Shown piece by piece: positions 57,527-64,000 of a stretch of DNA of 64,000 nt. Position 1 is the first letter of the stretch. Every line of letters begins with the position of its first letter. This stretch comes from Micromonospora solifontis (GTDB lineage: Bacteria; Actinomycetota; Actinomycetes; Mycobacteriales; Micromonosporaceae). The stretch lies in assembly GCF_003725545.1 (NCBI RefSeq), contig NZ_RJLN01000017.1, positions 17,593 through 81,592 on the forward strand. The letters are read 5' to 3'. The translations under genes were made by a program, and so were the position numbers. The notes under the pieces were generated by a model. It did no database searches and was not told the DNA's origin. It worked only from the letters and a program-made list of their open reading frames with translations.

Positions 57527-58072
57527 TCAGACCTTCGACCAGGGTGGCGGGAAGATCACTTCCCCCGGCGCCGGTGGCGCCTCGTCGCTGGTCGCCGGCG
57601 GCAGCACCCGGGCCTGCCAGGGCTCGCCGAGCCCGCACCAGGGGCTGGTCAGCCCCAGCCGATCGGCCGGGCCGAAGCCGAAGCGTCGGTAGAACGCCGG
57701 GTCGCCGAGCACCACCACCAGCCGTTCCCCCAGCTCGGTCGCCCCGTCCAGGGCGGCCTGCACCACCGCGGTGCCGTGCCCGATCCGCTGCCGGTGCGGG
57801 GCGACCGCCACCGGTCCGAGCGCCAGCGCCGGATACGAACCCCGCTCGGTGCACACCCGGACCCGGGTCAGCAGCGCGTAGCCGACCACCTCACCGCCGT
57901 ACTCGGCGATCATGGCCAGCTCGGGGATCCAGGCGTCGCTGTGCCGGAGCTCGTCGACCAGGGCCACCTCCGGCGGCGTGGCCACGTCGGGACGGGCGAA
58001 GGCGGCGGCCAGCACCCGGGCGACCGGTCCCTCGTCCGCCGGATCCTCGGGTCGGAGTCGCAGGGTCGTCAC
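57527..58072 (-). CDS. GNAT family N-acetyltransferase
   Basis: The protein of 181 aa has the acetyl-CoA binding motif ALGPVAVAPHRQRIGHGTAV (near 83-102; Q/RxxGxG/A form) and the C-terminal pattern GERLVVVLGDPAFYRRFGFG seen in YhbS-like acetyltransferases. The substrate is unknown. The GTG at 58072 starts VTTLRLRPED and is preceded by TAAGGT. It converges on the AAA ATPase gene with a 9-nt gap. Confidence 0.92.
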   Translation of the reverse strand: MTTLRLRPEDPADEGPVARVLAAAFARPDVATPPEVALVDELRHSDAWIPELAMIAEYGGEVVGYALLTRVRVCTERGSYPALALGPVAVAPHRQRIGHGTAVVQAALDGATELGERLVVVLGDPAFYRRFGFGPADRLGLTSPWCGLGEPWQARVLPPATSDEAPPAPGEVIFPPPWSKV

Positions 58073-58079
58073 CCGCGCG

Positions 58080-58085
58080 ACCTTA
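58080..58085 (-). promoter_or_regulatory. Leaderless -10 element for GNAT gene
   Basis: On the minus strand TAAGGT ends 7 nt before the GTG at 58072. Confidence 0.5.
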
Positions 58086-58205
58086 CCGCGCCCGGCCGGT
58101 CCATCCGCGACGGTCGCTGAAATCAGCCGTCCGAGGGTCCGGCCGGACGTCCACGTCGGCCGATCCCGTTCGGGTGTTGTCCGGGTAGCGACCGGCCCGA
58201 CGGGG

Positions 58206-58211
58206 TATGAC
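58206..58211 (+). promoter_or_regulatory. Leaderless -10 element for DoxX gene
   Basis: TATGAC ends 6 nt before the ATG at 58218, the usual leaderless spacing. The hexamer lacks the final T of the TANNNT pattern. Confidence 0.45.
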
Positions 58212-58217
58212 TGATTC

Positions 58218-58763
58218 ATGAAGCCCGTGCGTACCCTCGCCCGCGTCATGCTGAGCGGCATCTTCGTGGTCAGCGGCGCCCGCAACCTGCAGAACCCGGA
58301 CCGGCTGGTCGAGGCGGCCAAGCCGGTCACCGACCGGGTCGCCCCGCTGATCCAGAACCTGCACCCCCGGATCCCCACCGACACCACGACATTGATCCGG
58401 GCCAACGCCGCCACCCAACTCGTCGGCGGGCTGATGCTCGCGACCGGAAAATTCACCCGGCCCGTCGCGCTGCTCCTGGCCGGCACGCTGGTGCCGGTCA
58501 CCGCCGCCGGTCATCCCTTCTGGACCAACGACGACCCCGCGGCGAGGAACAACAACCAGGTCCACTTCCTGAAGAACCTCGGACTCTTCGGCGGCCTGCT
58601 TCTCGCCGCCGCCGACACCGAGGGCAAACCCGGGTTGCGCTGGCGCGCCGGGCACCGGATCGACCACTCGCGACGCTCGGTGCAGCGCGCGGTCCGGACC
58701 GCCCGTCGGGAGGCGAAGATCGCCGCGCGGTCCGCGGCCACCGCCCGCCGGGTCCCGGGCTGA
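58218..58763 (+). CDS. DoxX family membrane protein
   Basis: The protein of 181 aa fits DoxX: MLSGIFVVSGARNLQNPDRL at the N-terminus, NAATQLVGGLMLATGKFTRP and VALLLAGTLVPVTAAGHPFW in the middle, and NNQVHFLKNLGLFGGLLLAA (near 112). There are about four membrane segments and a long, basic C-terminal tail (about 140-181) absent from minimal DoxX proteins. Relatives take part in membrane redox or detoxification complexes. It is divergent from the GNAT gene. Confidence 0.92.
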   Translation: MKPVRTLARVMLSGIFVVSGARNLQNPDRLVEAAKPVTDRVAPLIQNLHPRIPTDTTTLIRANAATQLVGGLMLATGKFTRPVALLLAGTLVPVTAAGHPFWTNDDPAARNNNQVHFLKNLGLFGGLLLAAADTEGKPGLRWRAGHRIDHSRRSVQRAVRTARREAKIAARSAATARRVPG

Positions 58764-58895
58764 CCTGCATCAATACGCCCACCACCCCCCGCAAGGCCAT
58801 TAATCACCTGAACCGTCCGACACCCGTTAACGCGGTGGAAATGTCAAAAACACGTGTGGGATCGGACACGGTCGCATAACGCGGGAGGCAGCAAC

Positions 58896-60404
58896 GTGAG
58901 GCGCCGTTCTAGGCTCCGTGCGGGACCTGGACGGGTAGGACAACCTTGGTACGGGGGTGGCACCGCCATGCCGGCGACCGTCGGTAGACGGATGGACCGC
59001 CTCGCTCCAGTCCGTCGCGGCACGCGTGGGATCGAGCGCAGGACAGTCGTACGGACCGGCATCGTGGCCGCCGTCGCCTACGCCGCTTGGCTCGCCATCG
59101 GCACCTTCGGGCGGCCGTACAACTTCTTCGACATGAAGATCTACCACGGTGCCGTGGTGTGGTGGGCGAGCGGCAACGAGCTGTACGACTTCATCGCACC
59201 CTCGACGACCCTGGGCTTCACCTACCCGCCGTTCGCCGGGCTGGTCATGCTGCCGATGTCCTGGCTGCCGGTCGACGCCGCCGGCTGGCTGAACGCGCTC
59301 GCCAGCATCGCCGCACTCGCCGTCGTGCTGGCCGCGCTGCTGCGCCCGATCGTCGACCGGCTCGGCTGGCCGCTCGGCTTCACCGTCGCCGTCGCCACGC
59401 CGCTGGCGCTGGCCATCGAACCGTCCCGGGAGACCCTCGGCTACGGCCAGGTCAACCTGCTGCTCTTCGCACTGATCATGGCGGACCTGGTCGGACTGCG
59501 GTGGCGGGCCAAGCGGGGGACCCACCACGACACCGCCGACTCGGCACTGGCCCGGTTCGTCTACAGCGGCGCCTGGGCGGGCGTCGGCATCGGCCTGGCC
59601 ACCGCGGTCAAGCTGACCCCGGCGCTGTTCGTCGCGTACCTGATGATCACCCGGCAGTGGCGCGCGGCGCTGACCGCGATCGGCACCACCATCGGCGTGA
59701 CCCTCGGGACGTTCGCGCTCTGCGGCGAGGAATCGCGGACGTACTTCAGCTCAGTGCTCTGGCAGACCGAGCGGGTCGGCGCGGCGGACATGACCGCCAA
59801 CCAGTCCCTCGCCGGCCTGCTGGCCCGGCTCTACGACTCGATCGAGACACCCGGCCTGCTCTGGCTGGCCTTCTCGGTGCTGGTGCTGGCGCTGGGGCTG
59901 TCCCGGGCGGCGAGCGCCCGGGCCGACGGCGACGAGCTGACCGCGTTCACGCTGGTCGGGTTGACCGCGAACGTGATCAGCCCGATCTCCTGGTCACACC
60001 ACCTGGTGTTCGTGATCCCGGCGATCATCGTGCTGGCCGACGCCGCGGTACGCCGCCGCGAGGCCAGCCGCGGACTGTCCGCCCGGGTCACCGGCGCCCC
60101 ACCGGCCGGCGGGGTGCCGCCGCTGCGCCCGCCCATCTGGTACCCGACCCTCACCGGGCTGCGGCACGGGGTCGGCGCGCTCGCGCTCTACCTGCTCTTC
60201 CTCATCTCGCCGATCTGGCCGTACGAGCACCAACTCCCCGAGGTGTCGCACTACCAGGACGGCCTGTTCGGCGCGCTGATGGAGAACTCGCTGGCGATCG
60301 CCCTGATCGTGCTGGTCGCGGCGCTGCCCTGGCGGCCCGGAGCGGAGCCCGCCTTCTACCACGACCGGCTGGTCCGCACCACCCAGCTCACCGCCCGTCG
60401 CTGA
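58896..60404 (+). CDS. Glycosyltransferase family 87 (polyprenol-mannosyltransferase-like)
   Basis: The protein of 502 aa is a GT-C fold membrane glycosyltransferase with about ten to twelve spans. YNFFDMKIYHGAVVWWASGN (near 70; the conserved Asp of the first loop), FTYPPFAGLVMLPMSWLP and LGYGQVNLLLFALIMADLVG match the PimE/GT87 group, which uses polyprenyl-phosphate-mannose to build lipoglycans. The GTG at 58896 has GGGAGG 7 nt upstream; ATG 58968 is possible. The 132-nt gap before it is AT-richer than its surroundings and holds no gene. Confidence 0.92.
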   Translation: MRRRSRLRAGPGRVGQPWYGGGTAMPATVGRRMDRLAPVRRGTRGIERRTVVRTGIVAAVAYAAWLAIGTFGRPYNFFDMKIYHGAVVWWASGNELYDFIAPSTTLGFTYPPFAGLVMLPMSWLPVDAAGWLNALASIAALAVVLAALLRPIVDRLGWPLGFTVAVATPLALAIEPSRETLGYGQVNLLLFALIMADLVGLRWRAKRGTHHDTADSALARFVYSGAWAGVGIGLATAVKLTPALFVAYLMITRQWRAALTAIGTTIGVTLGTFALCGEESRTYFSSVLWQTERVGAADMTANQSLAGLLARLYDSIETPGLLWLAFSVLVLALGLSRAASARADGDELTAFTLVGLTANVISPISWSHHLVFVIPAIIVLADAAVRRREASRGLSARVTGAPPAGGVPPLRPPIWYPTLTGLRHGVGALALYLLFLISPIWPYEHQLPEVSHYQDGLFGALMENSLAIALIVLVAALPWRPGAEPAFYHDRLVRTTQLTARR

Positions 60405-60441
60405 CGGTCCGCCCGGCCTCGCCCCCGGCGGGACGGACCGG

Positions 60442-60855
60442 TCAGGGGCAGTTCACCCACTCCTCGGTGCCGTCGGCGAAGACCTGCCGCTTCCAGATCG
60501 GCAGCCGCGCCTTGACCTCGTCGACCAGCCGCGCGCAGGCCGCGAAGGCCGCCGCCCGGTGCGCGGTGCTGACCGCCGCGACCAGGGCCGGCTCGCCGAT
60601 CTCCAGCCGGCCGATCCGGTGCGACACGGCCACCGCGTACACCTGCGGATCGGCCGCGATCTCGGCGGCGACCTCGCGGAGCACCGCCTCGGCGGTGGGA
60701 TGGCCCTCGTACTCGAGCAGGGTGACCCCGCGGCCGTGGTCGTGGTCGCGGACCACGCCCTGGAACGAGACCACCGCGCCGGCCCGCCGGTCGGCGACCG
60801 CCGCCTCGTGCGCGGCCAGGTCGAGCGGCTGCTCGGTCACCGCACCGATGATCAC
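60442..60855 (-). CDS. moaE: Molybdopterin synthase large subunit MoaE
   Basis: The protein of 137 aa joins with thiocarboxylated MoaD to put two sulfurs on precursor Z. Family blocks are GAVVSFQGVVRDHDHGRGVT, LEYEGHPTAEAVLREV, VSHRIGRLEIGEPALVAAVS and the C-terminal Lys-rich active-site strand EVKARLPIWKRQVFADGTEE. The GTG at 60855 has AAGGAGG 6 nt upstream and is preferred to ATG 60891. It is the last gene of the moaC-mog-moeA-moaE run, after a 3-copy repeat. Confidence 0.95.
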   Translation of the reverse strand: MIIGAVTEQPLDLAAHEAAVADRRAGAVVSFQGVVRDHDHGRGVTLLEYEGHPTAEAVLREVAAEIAADPQVYAVAVSHRIGRLEIGEPALVAAVSTAHRAAAFAACARLVDEVKARLPIWKRQVFADGTEEWVNCP

Positions 60856-60890
60856 CGTTCCTCCTTCGTCCGTGACCGCGGGACTCACCA

Positions 60891-61067
60891 TTGCTCTTTC
60901 GTTCGCGACTGCGGGGCTCGCAACCCCGGCTCACTCCTCGCACTCACCGTTGCTCTTTCGTTCGCGACTGCGGGGCTCGCAACCCCGGCTCACTCCTCGC
61001 ACTCACCGTTGCTCTTTCGTTCGCGACTGCGGGGCTCGCAACCGCGGCTCACTCCTCGCACTCACCA
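60891..61067. repeat. 59-bp tandem repeat, three copies
   Basis: Copies start at 60891, 60950 and 61009 and are nearly identical (a C-to-G change in the third; A/G differences at junctions). Each contains a bulged hairpin GTTCGCGA...TCGCAAC. The array fills the moeA-moaE gap, and the moeA stop codon lies inside the third copy. The units are contiguous, with no spacers, so this is not CRISPR. Confidence 0.92.
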
Positions 61068-62321
61068 TGACCGCTCCCCGGGGGTCAGCGGCAGCGGGAC
61101 GACCGGCACCCGGGCCCCCGCCTCGCCGGTGGTGCCCGGCCGGATCACCGCGAAACCGTCCGCGCCGGCGAGGCCGCGCAGCATCGCCGAGCCGACGTGG
61201 CGCAGCGGGCGGGCGGTGGCGGCGGCCCGGTCCACCCGGACCAGGGCAAGGTGCGTGTAGTCGCCCCGGCCGGCGATCGGCTCGGCGAGGGTGACCTGCG
61301 GCAGCACCGGCATCGGTCGGCCCACCAGCCCGGCGAGCAGCGGCACGACCAGCGAGACCAGCGCGACGACGGCCGACTGCGGATTGCCCGGCAGCCCCGC
61401 CACGAAGCGGACCCGGCCGTCGTCGTCGACCAGCCGGGCCAGCAGCATCGGGAAGCCCGGCCGGACCGCGACGGTGTTGACCACGTAGTCGGCACCCAGC
61501 GCCTCCAGCGTCGGGTGCAGGTGGTCGACCGGGCCGTGCATGGTGCCGCCGGTGGTGCAGACCAGGTCGGCGCTGGCCAGCGCGCCGCGCAGCGCCGCCA
61601 CATGGGCGGGCAGCGTGTCGGCCACCGGTCCGACCACGTCGGCCGGGCGCACCTGACAGCCGTACCGGCGCAGCCAGGCCGGCACGGTCGGACCGAGCGC
61701 GTCCCGGACCCGGCCGGCGCCCGGCGGTCCGGAGGTGAGCAGTTCGTCGCCGAAGACCAGCACCGCGGCGCGCGGTTGCCGGCGGACCCGCAGCGTGTCG
61801 TGGCCGCAGGAGGCGGCCAGGCCGATCACCGCCGGGTCGACCGGCGTGCCGGCCGGCAACAACTCCTCCCCGGCGTACGCCTCCTCGCCCGGCTCCCGCC
61901 ACTCCCGCTGCGGGCGTGGCGTGCCGGCGACCAGCCCGTCCGGCGTACGGGTCGACTCCTCGACCCGCAGGATCGCGGTGGCGCCGGCGGGGACCATCGC
62001 GCCGGTGGCGATCTCGACGGTGCTGCCGTCGGCGGCCAGTGGGGGCGGGGTCTGCCCGGCGAGCACCCGGCCCACCACCCGCCACGGGCCGTCGCCACGC
62101 ACCGCCCAGCCGTCCACGCTGGAGGTGGGGAACGCCGGCAGGTCGGTACGCGTGGTCAGCGGCTCGGCGAGGGTGTGCCCGTCGGCGTCGGCGAGTGCCC
62201 GGTCGACCGGGGGGAGCGCGGCCGCCAGGCCGACCGCGTACACCCGGGAGCGGGCCTCCTCCCAGCCGGCCGGCGGCGGCGCGGCGACCTGCGCCGCGGC
62301 GGCTGCGGTTTCCGTGCTCAT
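61062..62321 (-). CDS. moeA: Molybdopterin molybdotransferase MoeA
   Basis: The protein of 419 aa inserts molybdate into adenylylated molybdopterin. It has LTTRTDLPAFPTSSVDGWAV (near 60), EIATGAMVPAGATAILRVEE, the GDELLTSG block, LVCTTGGTMHGPVDHLHPTL and VAGLPGNPQSAVVALV (near 310). All four family domains appear present. The start is preceded by TAGGCT. The stop lies in the first unit (by its own reading) of a 59-bp repeat array. Confidence 0.95.
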   Translation of the reverse strand: MSTETAAAAAQVAAPPPAGWEEARSRVYAVGLAAALPPVDRALADADGHTLAEPLTTRTDLPAFPTSSVDGWAVRGDGPWRVVGRVLAGQTPPPLAADGSTVEIATGAMVPAGATAILRVEESTRTPDGLVAGTPRPQREWREPGEEAYAGEELLPAGTPVDPAVIGLAASCGHDTLRVRRQPRAAVLVFGDELLTSGPPGAGRVRDALGPTVPAWLRRYGCQVRPADVVGPVADTLPAHVAALRGALASADLVCTTGGTMHGPVDHLHPTLEALGADYVVNTVAVRPGFPMLLARLVDDDGRVRFVAGLPGNPQSAVVALVSLVVPLLAGLVGRPMPVLPQVTLAEPIAGRGDYTHLALVRVDRAAATARPLRHVGSAMLRGLAGADGFAVIRPGTTGEAGARVPVVPLPLTPGERSW

Positions 62322-62327
62322 CCGGCG

Positions 62328-62333
62328 AGCCTA
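62328..62333 (-). promoter_or_regulatory. Leaderless -10 element for moeA
   Basis: On the minus strand TAGGCT ends 6 nt before the ATG at 62321. Confidence 0.6.
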
Positions 62334-62413
62334 TCCCCGGCCGCGGGTGCGACGGGCCCAGGGCGCTTGGGTGGCGTCCGGGGCCGGGCGGCGGTGCGGG
62401 TGTCGGCGCACGG

Positions 62414-62884
62414 TCAGTGGTCGCCGCCGCGGAGCTGGTCGACGGCGTGGGTCAGGATCGGGCCGAGCACCGCCAGCCCGTCCTTCGCCCCGCCGCGGGA
62501 ACCGGGCAGGTTGACCACCAGCATCCGGCCCACGACCCCGGCGAGCCCTCGGGACAGCGCGGCGGTGGGGACGTTGTCCCGGCTGTGCGCCCGGATCGCC
62601 TCGGCGATGCCCGGGATCTCGTAGTCGAGCAGGGCGCGCGTCACCTCGGGGGTCCGGTCGGTCGGGGTGATCCCGGTGCCGCCGCTGGTCAGCACCACGT
62701 CGACGCCCTCGTCCCGGGCCGCCCGCAGCGCGGTGCCGACCGGCTCGCCGTCCGGCACCACCACCGGGTCGTCGACCTGGCAGCCCAGCTCGCGCAGGCC
62801 CGCGACGAGGAGCGGACCGCTGGTGTCGGCGTACACCCCGGCGGCCGCCCGGTTGGACGCCACGATCACCCGGGCCCGGATCAC
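62414..62884 (-). CDS. MogA/MoaB family molybdopterin adenylyltransferase
   Basis: The protein of 156 aa has the MPT-binding signatures ASNRAAAGVYADTSGPLLVA (near 8), DVVLTSGGTGITPTDRTPEV (near 65) and VVNLPGSRGGAKDGLAVLGP (near 122). This enzyme adenylylates molybdopterin before MoeA acts. The GTG at 62884 overlaps the moaC stop (GTGA); reading from ATG 62908 would add eight residues lying within moaC. It comes between moaC and moeA. Confidence 0.93.
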   Translation of the reverse strand: MIRARVIVASNRAAAGVYADTSGPLLVAGLRELGCQVDDPVVVPDGEPVGTALRAARDEGVDVVLTSGGTGITPTDRTPEVTRALLDYEIPGIAEAIRAHSRDNVPTAALSRGLAGVVGRMLVVNLPGSRGGAKDGLAVLGPILTHAVDQLRGGDH

Positions 62885-63372
62885 GGCCGGTCCTCCGGCC
62901 GCACCCACTCGCCGGTCTTGCCGCCCTCCTTGCGCAGCACCCGCACCGCGTCGACGGAGGCGGCGGGGTCGACGGCCTTGACCATGTCGACCAGGGCGAG
63001 CCCGGCGACCGCCACGGCGGTGAGGGCCTCCATCTCGACGCCCGTCCGGTCGGCGGTCTTCGCGGTCGCGGTGATCTCGACGGTGTCGGTGGTGAGCCGC
63101 AGGTCGACGGTGACACCGTGCAGGGCGATCGGATGGCAGAGCGGGATCAGATCCGGGGTGCGCTTGGCCCCCATGATCCCGGCGAGGCGGCCGACGGCGA
63201 GCGCGTCGCCCTTGGGCAGGCCGTCGCGGCGCAGCAGCTCCACCACCTCGGCGGTGGTGCGGAGCCGGCCGGCGGCGACCGCGCGCCGGCCGGAGACCGG
63301 CTTGGCGGAGACCTCGACCATCCGGGCCGCGCCGGCCGGGTCGACGTGGGTGAGCTGGGCGGGTTCGGTCAC
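62881..63372 (-). CDS. moaC: Cyclic pyranopterin monophosphate synthase MoaC
   Basis: The protein of 163 aa works after MoaA to make precursor Z. Family motifs are AARMVEVSAKPVSGRRAVAA, KGDALAVGRLAGIMGAKRTP, DLIPLCHPIALHGV (conserved His) and GVEMEALTAVAVAGLALVDM, then VKAVD. The GTG at 63372 has TAGGCT 7 nt upstream; the 30 extra residues readable upstream lack conservation. It is first in the moaC-mog-moeA-moaE series. Confidence 0.95.
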   Translation of the reverse strand: MTEPAQLTHVDPAGAARMVEVSAKPVSGRRAVAAGRLRTTAEVVELLRRDGLPKGDALAVGRLAGIMGAKRTPDLIPLCHPIALHGVTVDLRLTTDTVEITATAKTADRTGVEMEALTAVAVAGLALVDMVKAVDPAASVDAVRVLRKEGGKTGEWVRPEDRP

Positions 63373-63379
63373 GGCCGCG

Positions 63380-63385
63380 AGCCTA
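63380..63385 (-). promoter_or_regulatory. Leaderless -10 element for moaC
   Basis: On the minus strand TAGGCT ends 7 nt before the GTG at 63372. The following 225 nt, up to the TPR gene, show no other feature that I can support. Confidence 0.6.
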
Positions 63386-63610
63386 TCCCTCGGGTACGAC
63401 CAACCGCGTCGGGTCGGTGGGGAGGAGCGCCGCAACCGGTGCCGGTGGCGCTCCTCCCACACCTACCCGCCGGCAGGTCGCTGGGGGGGAACTCGCCGGC
63501 GGGCGTCCTCGTCGACTCGGCCCTTCCCCGTGCAGGGCCTCCCCCGATCGCCGACTGGCGGAACGGTAGCGGGCGCTGCGATAAGAAATCGATAAGACTG
63601 TTCGTTGTTC

Positions 63611-64000
63611 TCAGGAAGGCCCCTCGCCGAGACGACGACGCACCTCGTGTCGCTCGGGAACGCCCATCCGCTCGAAGATCGCCAGTGCGCGCAGCCAGCA
63701 CCGGCGCGCTCCGTCCGGATCCGTAACCGAGGCGAGATCACCCAGGCCGAGCAGTGCGCGCCCCTGCTCGTATTGATGGGCGAACCGCGTCGACAGGTCC
63801 AGTGCGCGGCGATGGACTGCGCTCGCCTCGTCGGTACACCCCCGACAGTTGAGCGTCAGCGCGAGGTCGTTCAACGCGGCGGCCTGCACATGTCGTTCCC
63901 CAGAGTCAACGGCAAGGTCGAAAGCCATCTCGTGCTGCCTCGTCGCCTCCTCCAGCCGGCCCAGATGCCGGTACGCGATTCCCAGATCGTTTCGAACCTC
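63611..64000 (-). CDS. Tetratricopeptide-repeat protein, 5' part outside the window
   Basis: The frame is open from the right edge and gives about 129 residues made of TPR-like helical pairs: NDLGIAYRHLGRLEEATRQH, NDLALTLNCRGCTDEASAVH and HQYEQGRALLGLGDLASV...GARRCWLRALAIFERMG. The upstream part, and thus any ATPase or DNA-binding domain of the AfsR/SARP or NB-ARC type that often precedes such repeats in actinobacteria, is not visible. The C-terminus is PERHEVRRRLGEGPS. Complete size and function cannot be judged. Confidence 0.8.
   Translation of the reverse strand, partial: EVRNDLGIAYRHLGRLEEATRQHEMAFDLAVDSGERHVQAAALNDLALTLNCRGCTDEASAVHRRALDLSTRFAHQYEQGRALLGLGDLASVTDPDGARRCWLRALAIFERMGVPERHEVRRRLGEGPS

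Noticed and set aside
60891..61067. CRISPR array
   Set aside because: The 59-bp units are directly contiguous with no spacers, and no cas gene is present.
63541..63610. tRNA-like segment near a run of AT-richer sequence
   Set aside because: I could not form a cloverleaf with the T-loop GTTCRA or matching acceptor stems.
1..64000. Mobile elements or prophage
   Set aside because: No transposase, integrase, phage structural gene, terminal inverted repeat with target duplication, or tRNA-linked att duplication was seen.

Overview
The window is chromosomal DNA of very high G+C content from an actinobacterium, most likely the family Micromonosporaceae (Micromonospora or a close relative). The reasons are GTG-rich starts, Scr1-like XRE/DUF397 pairs, LCP proteins, a proteasome activator ending in GQYL, DUF5926, DUF6457 and DUF4192 proteins, and AAGGAAGGGCCCCTTGTTAAC-type intergenic palindromes. 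I see no rRNA, tRNA, insertion sequence, prophage or CRISPR array. The DNA reads as ordinary core and accessory chromosome with small regulatory elements.

Layout. 1-8.2 kb: exopolysaccharide sugar transferase, a LytS/LytTR two-component system, a SigE-type sigma factor overlapping a membrane-anchored Asp-box propeller protein, a Uma2-type nuclease, a DnaA-box cluster, and a sodium:solute symporter with its small partner. 8.2-14.5 kb: a PPOX protein, an ABC exporter with an SRPBCC protein, a small GWEL-motif protein beside a decayed copy, an XRE/DUF397 pair, and a Cys-motif/flavin-reductase ORF containing a near-perfect parS site. 14.7-21.6 kb: a second symporter operon behind an 18-bp palindrome, a UDP-glucuronate-decarboxylase-like protein, and three consecutive LCP ligases, the last without a canonical start ahead of its membrane segment. 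21.6-30.2 kb: rhodanese, glycerophosphodiesterase, a histidine kinase with a separate ATPase protein, DUF5926, arginine deiminase, a NERD-like protein, a PAS protein, a lipoprotein and prephenate dehydratase. 30.2-43 kb: AIM24, a zincin, OsmC, two HAD phosphatases, the proteasome activator Bpa, a hydrolase, a branched-chain-amino-acid-type binding protein, dimethylargininase divergent from an Lrp regulator, a secreted beta-propeller, a quinone oxidoreductase behind a MerR-like operator, and a YbjN-like protein.

43-49 kb and 60.4-63.4 kb together carry most of molybdenum cofactor synthesis and use: mobA, fdhD, moaA and moaD in the first block, and moaC, a MogA/MoaB protein, moeA and moaE in the second. 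Between them lie a metallophosphoesterase, a 1069-residue protein joining an endonuclease-Q-like PHP nuclease to a UvrD helicase, a prepilin peptidase, an EamA transporter, an AAA-type ATPase, an acetyltransferase, DoxX and a GT87 mannosyltransferase. A TPR protein runs off the right edge.

A recurrent regulatory theme is leaderless transcription. At least 18 starts are preceded, at 6-8 nt, by a TANNNT -10 hexamer (often TAGGCT or TACCGT), which also helps to choose start codons. The most unusual items are the EndoQ-UvrD fusion, the parS-like and DnaA-box sites away from an obvious origin, a 10-copy 12-bp minisatellite, a 3-copy 59-bp repeat in the moeA-moaE gap, and several strong palindromes with no assigned regulator.
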